Made by a program: the position numbers and the translations under genes
Shown here: in pieces, positions 6,469 through 14,880 of the stretch
Layout of the letters: each line of letters starts with the position of its first letter
Position numbering within the stretch: the stretch's first letter is position 1
Assembly (NCBI GenBank): GCA_002071245.1
Contig: MWEV01000177.1
Span: 1 to 21,830 of the forward strand
DNA length: 21,830 nucleotides
Reading direction: 5' to 3'
Source of the DNA: Deltaproteobacteria bacterium ADurb.Bin026
GTDB taxonomy: Bacteria; Desulfobacterota; Syntrophorhabdia; Syntrophorhabdales; Syntrophorhabdaceae
The notes under the pieces: generated by a model
Database searches by the model: none
Told to the model about the DNA's origin: nothing
What the model saw: the letters and a program-made list of their open reading frames with translations, nothing else

Positions 6469-7875
6469 ATGAAAAGCATGAGGGATTTCATTCAACAGGC
6501 TGAAGGGGAAGGTCAGTTAAAAAGAGTGAAGGCTGAAGTCGACTGGAACCTTGAGCTGTCTCACATCGCCAAGCTTAACGAAGAGAAAGGGGGGCCAGCT
6601 CTTCTCTTTGAAAACGTCAAAGGATACAAAACACCCGTTATTACAAGCGTCTGCACGACAACAGAAAGGCTGGCACTCATCATGGGCGCGCCCATCAAGT
6701 CGAGCCTCGTCGATTTGATGAAACACTGGGTCAAGAAGGGGGAGACATTGATACCGCCCAAGTATGTCGAAAAATCGCAGGCGCCGTGCAAAGAAAATAT
6801 CATGAAGGGGGATGATATAGACCTTTTCAAGTTTCCCGTTCCTCATTATTATCCGAAAGACGGCGGCAGATACATCGGGACCGCCCATTTTTTCATCACA
6901 AAGGACCCTGATTCAGATTGGATAAACATAGGGACATACAGGGCCCAGCTTCTCGGTAAAGATAAGATAGGGACACAGTTCATAAAGGGCAAACACGCCG
7001 ACATAATGTTGAAAAAATACGCTGCCCTCAAAAAACCGATGCCTGTGGCATCTATTGTGGGGTGCGATCCCCTGCTTTTCCTCTGCGGCGCCGCCCGTAT
7101 ATCGGCATTTACCAGCGAATACGATTTTGCCGGTTCCGTCCGTGGCGAACCTATCGAGGTAGTAAAGGGTGAAACGGTGGATCTTCCCATCCCTGCAACG
7201 GCGGAGATCGTCATCGAAGGGTATGTCGATCCCAACGAGTACATGGAAGAAGGCCCCTTCGGCGAGTACACGGGTTATTACTCAGGAGTGGGAACAGATA
7301 AGAGAAACTTTGAGCAGGTGACCTGCGTAACATACCGGAACAACCCTATCCTGTGGGGCACTACCGTTGGAAAGGCCGTGACCGACACCCATATGACCAT
7401 GGCTCTGACGTACGGCGCCACCCTCTGGCAGCAGCTCACCGACATGAAGATACCGGGAATCAAGGCCGTTTACTGCCCGCCGGAAGGGGCAGGACGCTTC
7501 CTGGCCATCATCTCGATGAAACAGATGTATCCAGGCCATGCTGACCAGGTCGGCACTGCCGCCATCTCGACAGAGATGGGTGCTTACGGGCTCAAGACGG
7601 TTGTTGTCGTCGATGAAGACATAGATCCGTGGGATATCCCAAGGGTTCTGTATGCGATAAGCTTCAGATTCCAACCCAACCGCTGCCAGATTATCAACCG
7701 CGGTCGATCCACGCCCCTCGACCCGTCTCTCCCTATCGATGCCAGGGATATTACGGGCAGGATCATCATAGATGCGACCATTCCTTATGAATGGAAGGAA
7801 AAGCCTATTCCGATAGAGCTTGATCCTGACATGGTCAAGAGGGTGCAGTCACGCTGGAAAGAATTAGGATTTTAA
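6469..7875 (+). CDS. UbiD family prenyl-FMN-dependent (de)carboxylase
   Basis: 468 residues, typical for UbiD. The prFMN and catalytic signatures are present: N153 and R158 in NIGTYRAQ, and E261/E266 in EGPFGEYTG, giving the Arg-Glu-Glu set with the same spacing as in fungal Fdc1. The enzyme reversibly adds or removes CO2 from an aromatic ring, with cofactor supplied by UbiX encoded near the end of the cluster. Candidate reactions here are carboxylation of phenylphosphate or a phenol to 4-hydroxybenzoate, or the reverse decarboxylation of a hydroxybenzoate. The nearby phenylphosphate-synthase-like genes favour carboxylation. Thauera phenylphosphate carboxylase uses two UbiD-like subunits; only one is here. 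A strong GGGAGGG ribosome binding site and a divergent LysR gene precede it. Confidence 0.93.
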   Translation: MKSMRDFIQQAEGEGQLKRVKAEVDWNLELSHIAKLNEEKGGPALLFENVKGYKTPVITSVCTTTERLALIMGAPIKSSLVDLMKHWVKKGETLIPPKYVEKSQAPCKENIMKGDDIDLFKFPVPHYYPKDGGRYIGTAHFFITKDPDSDWINIGTYRAQLLGKDKIGTQFIKGKHADIMLKKYAALKKPMPVASIVGCDPLLFLCGAARISAFTSEYDFAGSVRGEPIEVVKGETVDLPIPATAEIVIEGYVDPNEYMEEGPFGEYTGYYSGVGTDKRNFEQVTCVTYRNNPILWGTTVGKAVTDTHMTMALTYGATLWQQLTDMKIPGIKAVYCPPEGAGRFLAIISMKQMYPGHADQVGTAAISTEMGAYGLKTVVVVDEDIDPWDIPRVLYAISFRFQPNRCQIINRGRSTPLDPSLPIDARDITGRIIIDATIPYEWKEKPIPIELDPDMVKRVQSRWKELGF

Positions 7876-7896
7876 GACTAATGCTTAAAGGCTCAG

Positions 7897-7955
7897 GGGA
7901 CAGGGTTCTGGTTTTTTAACACCCCCTATCCCTGAACCCTGTTCCTTATTTTTTT
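7897..7955 (+). terminator. Hairpin plus T-rich run between ubiD and the ligase gene (attenuator or REP-like)
   Basis: GGGACAGGGTTC (7897-7908) pairs with GAACCCTGTTCC (7934-7945) at 11 of 12 positions across a 25-base loop, followed by TTATTTTTTTC. This looks like a leaky terminator or a repetitive hairpin. I see no good promoter between it and the ligase, so some read-through would be expected, allowing ubiD to be expressed more than later genes. Confidence 0.5.
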
Positions 7956-7987
7956 CAATCAAAGTTTTTATAAGGGAGGGTTTATAT

Positions 7988-9637
7988 ATGAGGCCAATCA
8001 GATATACTGATGAAATGATCGCAGAATTTAAGCATGACGGATACTGGACCGATGAGATTTTCTACGATTTCTGGGACAAGAACGCAAAACAGCTCGGGGA
8101 CAGAGAAGCGCTTGTTGACTCAAAATACCGCGTAACATGGGCGCAGGCAAAGAAGCTGATCGATGCGCTGGCCGTTGCATGGGTGAAACTTGGAATACCA
8201 AAGGATGCAAGGGTTATCATCCAGGCGCCTAACAGCGTATATGGTTTTCTTGCCCGTGTTGCAAGCGAAAGGGCGGGATTGATCTCCCTGACCGTTTATC
8301 CTTATCTGCGCGAAAAAGAGCTCGAATATATGCTCGAGAGGACCGAGGCGAGCGCAGTTTGCATCCCGCAAATATACAGGAAATTCAATTATCTTGATAT
8401 GTATAAAGGGCTTGTAAGCAAGTCCAAGAATCTGAAATATTTCTTTTTATTCGACGAGGAGGTCCCTGCGGGCTCTCCTGAAGGCACTTTCTCGCTGATC
8501 AAGCTTGCAAATCAGTCGGTGGATGAAAAAGACCTCAAACTGCTTGAAGGCAGAAGATTCAGCTCCACTAACGACGTAGGCCTTTTAACGAGCACAACAG
8601 GTACGACAGGCCTTCCCAAGCTTGTCGAATGGCCGATCTCATCCAGGATATGTACATCGAAGGCAAGGATAGATATATGGAAGCTCACAAAGGATGATAT
8701 CACAATGGCTATTGCACCTCATGCCGGCGGTGCGGCCGGGACGCTGACCTATTTTGCAGCACCTTTGGCCGGTGCCAAGACCGTCCTGATGGAGGAGTTC
8801 GATCCTGAAGGTGCCCTTGCACTTATAGAGAAGGAGAAGGTAACGGCGATCGGGGTTGTGCCTACGCATTTGGTCAGGATGTTAGAGGTCGACGAGACCA
8901 AATACAACTTGAGTTCGCTTAGGTTTATTCGTTCCGCAGGCGGATATTTGCCGCCGCAAGTTGCGGAGGAGGCAGAGAAAAAATACAAGGCTATAATCAC
9001 AAGCGACTTGGGAACTCAGGATGTGGGTTCTGTGTCAGGGTGTACGATAGATGACCCCGGAGAGATTAGAAGAAGGACGGTCGGCAGAATGTTGCCCGGC
9101 AACAAGGTAAAGCTCCTGGATGATAATGGGAAGGAAGTGAAGGAAGGAGAGCCGGGCCAACTATGGTTCAGAGGGCCCCACGCCCCCGCAGGATACTATC
9201 GTGATCCTGAGGCCACAGCTCCGGTATTCGATAAAAATGGATGGACAACGACAGGTGATATAGTGAAATCTGAAGACGGCTGTCTCTGGATAATGGGCAG
9301 ATCAAAAGACATGATAATTAGAGGCGGCCAGAACATCTATCCAGCAGAGATAGAAGGTATTCTCAACGAGCATCCAAAGGTCACGAATGTGGCGATCGTC
9401 GGTTATCCCGATAAGGAGATGGGCGAGAGGGCCTGTGCATATGTGGTATTAAAGGTGGGTGAAACGTTTACAAAAGACGAAATGGTCCAATTCCTGAAAT
9501 CGAAGAAGCTTGCCGCATTCAAGCTGCCCGAAAGGCTCGAAGTCGTCAGTGCCCTTCCTGTCGTCGGCGATTCCGGTAAGGTCGATAAGAAGGTCTTAAA
9601 GACAGAGCTTGAGAAAAAAGTAGCCGAGGGGAAATGA
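7988..9637 (+). CDS. AMP-forming aryl-CoA ligase / acyl-CoA synthetase (EntE-like)
   Basis: 549 residues of the ANL superfamily. Core motifs: STTGTTGLPK (202-211), LGTQDVG (341-347), TGD (422-424), GRSKDMIIRGGQNIYP (437-452) and the C-terminal GKVDKK with the catalytic lysine (K531). The N-terminal layout (GYWTDEIFYDFW) resembles 2,3-dihydroxybenzoate-AMP ligases, suggesting an aromatic acid substrate. In this cluster it would turn the hydroxybenzoate from the UbiD reaction into its CoA thioester, using ATP and CoA. No carrier-protein or siderophore gene is nearby, so CoA is the likely acceptor. The ribosome binding site is AAGGGAGGG. The next gene overlaps its stop by four bases, indicating tight coupling. 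Confidence 0.88.
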   Translation: MRPIRYTDEMIAEFKHDGYWTDEIFYDFWDKNAKQLGDREALVDSKYRVTWAQAKKLIDALAVAWVKLGIPKDARVIIQAPNSVYGFLARVASERAGLISLTVYPYLREKELEYMLERTEASAVCIPQIYRKFNYLDMYKGLVSKSKNLKYFFLFDEEVPAGSPEGTFSLIKLANQSVDEKDLKLLEGRRFSSTNDVGLLTSTTGTTGLPKLVEWPISSRICTSKARIDIWKLTKDDITMAIAPHAGGAAGTLTYFAAPLAGAKTVLMEEFDPEGALALIEKEKVTAIGVVPTHLVRMLEVDETKYNLSSLRFIRSAGGYLPPQVAEEAEKKYKAIITSDLGTQDVGSVSGCTIDDPGEIRRRTVGRMLPGNKVKLLDDNGKEVKEGEPGQLWFRGPHAPAGYYRDPEATAPVFDKNGWTTTGDIVKSEDGCLWIMGRSKDMIIRGGQNIYPAEIEGILNEHPKVTNVAIVGYPDKEMGERACAYVVLKVGETFTKDEMVQFLKSKKLAAFKLPERLEVVSALPVVGDSGKVDKKVLKTELEKKVAEGK

Positions 9638-10860
9638 TGAAGACCATCCTCATAGTTTCAACACTTGATACTAAAGGCTCTGAGACATACTACCTGCGTG
9701 ACAAGATTGAAAAGATAGGCGCAAAGCCGTTAATCCTCGATATATCGATGAGGATGTCAGGGGATATGAAAGGGGGGGATATAACACCCGACGATGTGGC
9801 GCACGCAGGGGGCAGCTCATTTGAAGAGATACTGGCCTCGAAAGAGCGGGCCAAGAATACCGCCATCATGACCAAAGGTGCATCATTGATAGCGCTTGAT
9901 ATGTGGAAGAAAGACAATCTCAGCGGTGTCATCGGCATAGGTGGTTCGACAGGCTCCCTAATGGCGACGGATGTAATGAGAGCGCTTCCTTTCGGTGTGC
10001 CGAAGCTGATGATATCATCAACGGCTGCATTGCCCGGCATGTCAACGAGATATATAGATATAGGGGATATTGCCCTTATGCACTCGGTTGTGGAGATATC
10101 GGGTGTAAGCGATATACTTAAGAATGTAATGGACAGGGCGGCCTATGCGGTATGTGCAATGGCCGATGCAGTACCGCTTGCAAGGGGTGAGAAAAAAGAA
10201 AGGAAAAAGAATGTCATTGCCCTCACCATGCTGGGGCCGTGTGAAAAATGTGCAAGCAGCGTAAGGCAGGAGCTTGAAGCAAGAGGATACCAGGTGATAG
10301 GCTTTTCGGCTGCCGGAATAGGGGACAGGGCTATGGAGGCCATGGTTGAGCAGGGATTGTTCGACGGGGTAGTAGATCTTGCCCCAGGTGCCGTGATCGA
10401 GCACCTTATAGGCGGGATGAGGGATGCCGGGCCAAACAGGATGGAGGCCGCAGGTAAAGCAGGAATACCCCAGATAATATCAACTTGCGGTGTAAATCAT
10501 ATTACACCCCCCAAGTCCAAATATACAGATGATCATAAATCGAGGAGAAAATACGATCTTGACAGGTTTAGGACATGGCTGCGTGCATCGCCGGATGAGC
10601 TGAAGATGGCAGCCGGTGTCTTTGCGCAGAAGCTGAACAATGCTGAAGCCCCCGTCAAGGTTGTCATACCTTCAAAGGGATGGTCTTCCGTTGATGCACC
10701 TGGAAGCACGACGCATGACCCAGTTGAGGACAAGGTCTTTTCTGATGAATTAAGGAAAGGTCTGAAGCCAGGGATTGAGATTCTGGAGATAGACGCGAAT
10801 ATGGAAGAACCCTTATTTGCAAAGGCAATAATTGATATAAGTCTTGGTATGTTCAAATGA
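9634..10860 (+). CDS. UPF0261 / Tm-1-like ATP-binding domain protein, copy 1
   Basis: 408 residues. It belongs to the family named after the plant Tm-1 virus-resistance protein, whose N-terminal domain binds ATP; the bacterial role is unknown. Visible features: an N-terminal Rossmann-like strand with STLDTKG (9-15), a glycine-rich loop GIGGSTGS (101-108), MRALPFGVPK, and a second domain ending in VVIPSKGWSSVD and a C-terminal segment with DELRKGL. ATG 9634 overlaps the ligase stop in the form ATGA; ATG 9637 is an alternative start. A paralog lies at 17927-19156 in the same cluster. The position between a ligase and a Mo enzyme ties it to aromatic metabolism, but no reaction can be assigned. 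Confidence 0.85.
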   Translation: MMKTILIVSTLDTKGSETYYLRDKIEKIGAKPLILDISMRMSGDMKGGDITPDDVAHAGGSSFEEILASKERAKNTAIMTKGASLIALDMWKKDNLSGVIGIGGSTGSLMATDVMRALPFGVPKLMISSTAALPGMSTRYIDIGDIALMHSVVEISGVSDILKNVMDRAAYAVCAMADAVPLARGEKKERKKNVIALTMLGPCEKCASSVRQELEARGYQVIGFSAAGIGDRAMEAMVEQGLFDGVVDLAPGAVIEHLIGGMRDAGPNRMEAAGKAGIPQIISTCGVNHITPPKSKYTDDHKSRRKYDLDRFRTWLRASPDELKMAAGVFAQKLNNAEAPVKVVIPSKGWSSVDAPGSTTHDPVEDKVFSDELRKGLKPGIEILEIDANMEEPLFAKAIIDISLGMFK

Positions 10861-10890
10861 ATTGCACTATTTAAACAGAAGGAGGCATTG

Positions 10891-11772
10891 ATGCTTTTAC
10901 TACCCAAGTTTGATTATTATGAGCCAAGGGAGATGTCGGAGGCGCTAAAGCTGATGTCGAAAATGAAGACCAGCGCAAAGATTATAGCCGGGGGGACCGA
11001 CGTGCTGGTAAACATGAAGAAAGGCCTTATATCGCCAAAATCCCTTGTAAATGTAGCCAGGATATCGGAGCTATCGGATGTGGAGCCGTCCAACGGCACT
11101 ATATCCATTGGATCGGGACTCATTGTGGAAAAGCTTACCGAATTTGACATCATAAAGAAGAAGCTTCCTATCCTTTTCAAGGCGGCAAGGGTGCTCGGCT
11201 CTCCTCTTGTCAGGAACAGGGCAACCATAGGGGGCAACATTGTAACAGCGAGGCCGGCGGCAGATCTTCCGCCTGCACTGCTTGCAGTTGATGCGAAACT
11301 GAAACTGGTAGGTGCAAAGAGTTCGCGAGAAGTATCACTTGATAAATTTTTCATCGGACCGGGACAGACGGTAATAAAGCCCACTGAGATATTAAGCAGG
11401 ATCATCATAAAGGAATTACCGCCATTCACAGGAGGCGACTATATAAAACTGGGACACAGGAATGCCCTTGAAATAGCTATTGTAGCTGTTGCTTCGAGGA
11501 TAACACTGGATAGTCCTGATGGTGTGATAAAGGAGGCAAGGATTATACTGAGCGCTGTTGCCCCTAAAGCGATCCACGCTGTCTCCGCAGAGAAGGCCTT
11601 GAAAGGGGAAAAGCCAACGGCAAAACTTTTCGAGAAAGTTGCAAAGCTTGCAGCGGGTGACTGTGCACCTATTACGGATATCAGAGGTGGTGCGGAATAC
11701 AGACGTGCAATGGTTGCGGCGTTGACAAAGAAGACGCTCATGAATGCTTTGAATGAAGCAAAAGGCAAATAA
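10891..11772 (+). CDS. Xanthine oxidase family, FAD-binding medium subunit (CoxM/HcrB-like)
   Basis: 293 residues from ATG 10891; a TTG three bases earlier is possible, but AAGGAGG at 10879-10885 supports the ATG. Flavin-binding motifs AGGTD (33-37) and RNRATIGGN (108-116) are typical of molybdenum hydroxylase FAD subunits. 4-Hydroxybenzoyl-CoA reductase beta subunits carry an extra cysteine-rich loop for a [4Fe-4S] cluster. Here the only cysteine is near the C-terminus (AAGDCAPITD), so that cluster is absent. The enzyme is thus either a conventional Mo hydroxylase or dehydrogenase, or a reductase wired differently. It forms a complex with the next two gene products. Confidence 0.92.
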   Translation: MLLLPKFDYYEPREMSEALKLMSKMKTSAKIIAGGTDVLVNMKKGLISPKSLVNVARISELSDVEPSNGTISIGSGLIVEKLTEFDIIKKKLPILFKAARVLGSPLVRNRATIGGNIVTARPAADLPPALLAVDAKLKLVGAKSSREVSLDKFFIGPGQTVIKPTEILSRIIIKELPPFTGGDYIKLGHRNALEIAIVAVASRITLDSPDGVIKEARIILSAVAPKAIHAVSAEKALKGEKPTAKLFEKVAKLAAGDCAPITDIRGGAEYRRAMVAALTKKTLMNALNEAKGK

Positions 11773-11790
11773 CGACAAGGGGTGTGTGCG

Positions 11791-12261
11791 ATGAAACAGA
11801 TAATTACACTTACTGTAAATAAGGAGATATACGAGATAGCGGTTGCACCGAACAGAACCCTTACACAGGCTTTAAGGGAGGATTTGAATCTTCTCGGGAC
11901 GAAAGAAGGGTGCGGGATAGGTGATTGCGGTGCTTGTACGGTAATCCTCGATGGCAGGCCAGTCAATTCATGCCTTATCCTTGCGGTGCAGGCCAATGGA
12001 AGTGAGATTACCACCATCGAAGGGGTTGCCAACGGTCGGGATCTCCACCCGCTGCAGGAGGCATTTGTGGAGCATGGTGCAATCCAGTGCGGTTTTTGTA
12101 CCCCGGGCATGGTTCTATCCGCCAAGAGCCTCATCGAGAAGAACCAGAATCCGACGGAACTGGAGATCAGAGAGGCCTTATCTGGCAACCTTTGCAGATG
12201 TACTGGATACCAGAAGATCGTCGAGGCTGTGAAGATTGCATCCGAAAACATGAAGAAGTAA
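11791..12261 (+). CDS. Xanthine oxidase family, [2Fe-2S] small subunit (CoxS/HcrC-like)
   Basis: 156 residues from ATG 11791, with AAGGGG about eight bases upstream; GTG 11782 would add three residues but overlaps that site. The N-terminal plant-type [2Fe-2S] cluster is CGIGDCGAC (C41, C46, C49) plus C61. The C-terminal all-helical [2Fe-2S] domain has CGFC (C100, C103) and CRC (C135, C137) with the usual QCGFCTPGM and GNLCRCTGY contexts. The protein carries electrons between the molybdenum centre and the FAD subunit. It sits between the FAD and Mo subunit genes, the normal order for three-gene Mo hydroxylases. Confidence 0.95.
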   Translation: MKQIITLTVNKEIYEIAVAPNRTLTQALREDLNLLGTKEGCGIGDCGACTVILDGRPVNSCLILAVQANGSEITTIEGVANGRDLHPLQEAFVEHGAIQCGFCTPGMVLSAKSLIEKNQNPTELEIREALSGNLCRCTGYQKIVEAVKIASENMKK

Positions 12262-12283
12262 AGATGAAGGAGGAGAGCATAAT

Positions 12284-14635
12284 ATGAAGGAATTCAATGT
12301 GATAAATTCAAGGGTCCCAAGGGTTGACGCCCGCGCAAAGGTAACGGGAGACGCTCGCTATACTGCAGACCTCTCTATGCCAAACATGCTCTATGGTGCG
12401 CTTTTGCAAAGCCCTCACGCCCATGCAAAGATACTCAATATAGATACGTCTGCCGCAAAGAAGCTGATTGGTGTAAAAGAGGTGGTTACCGCAAAAGAGG
12501 CGAGCCCGATAAAATTCGGATTGAGCCCTGCCCGGTACGACGAGATGATGTTTTGCATGGAGAAGGTGAGATATGTCGGTGACGAGATTGCCGCTGTTGC
12601 TGCGGTTGATCCAGATACTGCAATGGAGGCAATATCGCTTATAAAGGTGGATTACGAAGAATTGCCCGCATACTTCAATATATTCGACGCCATGAAAGAG
12701 GGTGCGATGTTGATCCATGATGATTATCCGGGGAACATAAACGCTGAGGTTCATCAGGAGTTCGGAAACGTGGAAGAGGCATTCAAGCAATGCGATTACA
12801 TAAGGACGGATAAATTCGTAAACAAGAAGCAGGACGGTGCTTTTATAGAGCCGCAGGCCTGTCTGGCCAACTATGACATGGACGGAAATTTGATCCTTTA
12901 CTCATCAACGCAGGCCCCGCATTATGTCCAGAGGATTCTTTCCATGGTTCTGAACGTGCCCATAGGTAAGGTAAGGGTTGTAAAACCGTATGTAGGCGGA
13001 GGGTTCGGCCCGAAGGCATCGGCAAGTACCCTTGAACTGACTGCATGTTTTCTCTCAATGAAAACTGGAAGGCCGGTCAAGATGGTCTTTAACAGGGAGC
13101 AGGTCTTCATGCATTCAAGGGCGCGCCACCAATTTTTTCATGAACTAACCACAGGCGTGAAAAAAGACGGCACACTCGTGGCGCTTAAGAATACCTGTTA
13201 TCTTGATGGAGGCGCATATTCAAGCTTTGGCATTGCAACAATATACTATGCAGGGTCACTCCTTGGTGCGCCCTATAAACTACCGAACATGAAATATGAC
13301 GGATACCGCGTTTGTACGAACACGCCGACATGTGGCGCTCAGAGAGGCCACGGCGGTGTTGCGGCACGTGCTGCGTGGGAGCAGCAGCTTGATATCATCG
13401 CCGAGGAGCTTAAGATGGACCCAGTTGAGTTCAGGCTAAAAAATATCATGCAGAGGGGCGATGTAACTTGCAATGATTTCAACATGAGCAGCCTCGGGAT
13501 GAAAGAATGCCTTGAGGCGGTAAGGGATGGCTCTGAGTGGGGCAAGAAAAAAGGGAAGCTCCCGAAAGGCAAAGGCATTGGTGTTGCCTGCGGCTTCTTT
13601 GTATCGGGCGCAGGATACCCGATCTACCGTTCAGATACCTTCCATTCAACGGCCATGATCAAGCTCTCGGAGGACGGAGGTACCGCAGATCTTTACACAG
13701 CATCGGCAGAGATAGGCCAGGGCTCTGATACCATCCTTTCAATGATTGCGGCGGAGGCGATGGGTATAAGATACGAAAATGTAAAGATTCATTCCGGCGA
13801 TACGGATTTTGGCGTAGACCTGGGCGCATACTCTTCAAGGCAGACTCTAATGTCCGGTCATGCAGTGAAAATGGCCGGCGAAGACGTAAAAAGGCAGGTG
13901 CTGGGAGTGCTCTCCAACACACTCAAAATACCCATTGAGGACATGGATATAAAAGATGGTTTTATAATCTTCAAGAAGGGCAATGTCGATTTTTCCGGTT
14001 TGAGGTCGTATTATATCAAAGAACATCGGGGGTGGACTGATCAGCCTGCAGGCGATAAGCTTACCTTCAAGGAAGCAGCACGTATCGCATATCTCGAAAA
14101 AGGGGTTGTGGTTGGCGGTGGTGCATATAAACCTGGAGAGCTGGGCGGCAAATACAAAGGTGCTACAGTCGGTACGTCTCCTGCATACGGATGTTCCGCA
14201 CAGGTGGTCGAGGTTACCGTGGACATGGAAACAGGAAAGATTACCGTGGACAACATGACCGATGCACACGACTGTGGTTTTGCAATCAACCGTACGAATG
14301 TGGAAGGGCAGATGCAGGGCTCGCTGTCGATGGGCCTTGGCGAGGCGCTTTTCGAAGAGGTAAAGTTCGACCCGAATGGGAAGGTTGCAAATGCAACTCT
14401 CGGGGAGTATCGTATCCCTACAGCGCTCGATATGCCAAATGTAAAAACGATAATTGTGGAAAGTGATGAGCCAAACGGTCCATTTGGGGCAAAAGAGGTC
14501 GGTGAAGGGGCTATCATGCCGACAATTCCTGCGATACTTAACGCCGTTTATGATGCCGTAGGGGTTAGGATTAACGAACTTCCAATAACGTCCGAGCGGA
14601 TATTCATGGCCTTGAAAGATAAGGAGAAGAAATAA
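12284..14635 (+). CDS. Xanthine oxidase family, molybdopterin-binding large subunit (HcrA/CoxL-like)
   Basis: 783 residues, normal for a stand-alone Mo subunit. It has the N-terminal a/b hammerhead domain (VTGDARYTADLSMPNMLYGA), the cofactor motif VGGGFGPK (237-244), RGHGGVAARAAWEQQLD (354-370), and the C-terminal FGAKEVGEGA in which E741 matches the catalytic glutamate of xanthine dehydrogenase. The enzyme would hydroxylate, or reductively dehydroxylate, an aromatic or N-heterocyclic substrate. 4-Hydroxybenzoyl-CoA reduction is attractive given the neighbours, but the FAD subunit argues against the standard form. AAGGAGG precedes the ATG. No Mo-cofactor maturation gene (XdhC, MocA) is seen within the window. 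Confidence 0.93.
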   Translation: MKEFNVINSRVPRVDARAKVTGDARYTADLSMPNMLYGALLQSPHAHAKILNIDTSAAKKLIGVKEVVTAKEASPIKFGLSPARYDEMMFCMEKVRYVGDEIAAVAAVDPDTAMEAISLIKVDYEELPAYFNIFDAMKEGAMLIHDDYPGNINAEVHQEFGNVEEAFKQCDYIRTDKFVNKKQDGAFIEPQACLANYDMDGNLILYSSTQAPHYVQRILSMVLNVPIGKVRVVKPYVGGGFGPKASASTLELTACFLSMKTGRPVKMVFNREQVFMHSRARHQFFHELTTGVKKDGTLVALKNTCYLDGGAYSSFGIATIYYAGSLLGAPYKLPNMKYDGYRVCTNTPTCGAQRGHGGVAARAAWEQQLDIIAEELKMDPVEFRLKNIMQRGDVTCNDFNMSSLGMKECLEAVRDGSEWGKKKGKLPKGKGIGVACGFFVSGAGYPIYRSDTFHSTAMIKLSEDGGTADLYTASAEIGQGSDTILSMIAAEAMGIRYENVKIHSGDTDFGVDLGAYSSRQTLMSGHAVKMAGEDVKRQVLGVLSNTLKIPIEDMDIKDGFIIFKKGNVDFSGLRSYYIKEHRGWTDQPAGDKLTFKEAARIAYLEKGVVVGGGAYKPGELGGKYKGATVGTSPAYGCSAQVVEVTVDMETGKITVDNMTDAHDCGFAINRTNVEGQMQGSLSMGLGEALFEEVKFDPNGKVANATLGEYRIPTALDMPNVKTIIVESDEPNGPFGAKEVGEGAIMPTIPAILNAVYDAVGVRINELPITSERIFMALKDKEKK

Positions 14636-14880
14636 TAGAATATAAAAACGTCTGCATGAGAATTTTAGGAGGATCATCCTCAAGCTCAGAAACGAGTATG
14701 TGATAAATTACATGGGCAGGATATTGTACAGCACTGAGCGATTCGATGAAGCGAAATGGTTCAAGCTTTGATATATATGAGAAATGGTACGGGAGGTATG
14801 TTTTGGTAGGATGGATTTTCTTTTATGATGATACATAAGCCTTAAAGAGTGTTTCAAAAATCCAAAATTAGGGGGTTATT
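14636..14880. other. 245-base gap with a short unexplained reading frame
   Basis: Between the Mo subunit and the kinase-like genes lies a frame open from 14646 to TGA at 14771. Its tail is MGRILYSTERFDEAKWFKL from ATG 14712, preceded by protein-like NEYVINY. It has no strong start or ribosome binding site upstream and I do not recognise it; it may be a gene remnant. A weak promoter-like pair, TTGGTA (14803-14808) and TATGAT (14824-14829), lies before the next gene, but its spacer is short. A GGGGG ribosome binding site closes the gap. Confidence 0.4.

Noticed and set aside
11439..12251. Long minus-strand open frame (270 codons) across the FAD and [2Fe-2S] subunit genes
   Set aside because: Both plus-strand genes have clear motifs; the antisense translation has no family features.
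13847..14683. Long minus-strand open frame (278 codons) opposite the Mo subunit gene
   Set aside because: It lies wholly within a well-supported gene on the other strand and its translation is rich in Cys, His and Arg with no recognisable domain.
14787..14806. Possible sigma-54 promoter (TGGTACG...) before the kinase-like genes
   Set aside because: The -24 half is plausible but the -12 GC dinucleotide is missing at the right spacing.
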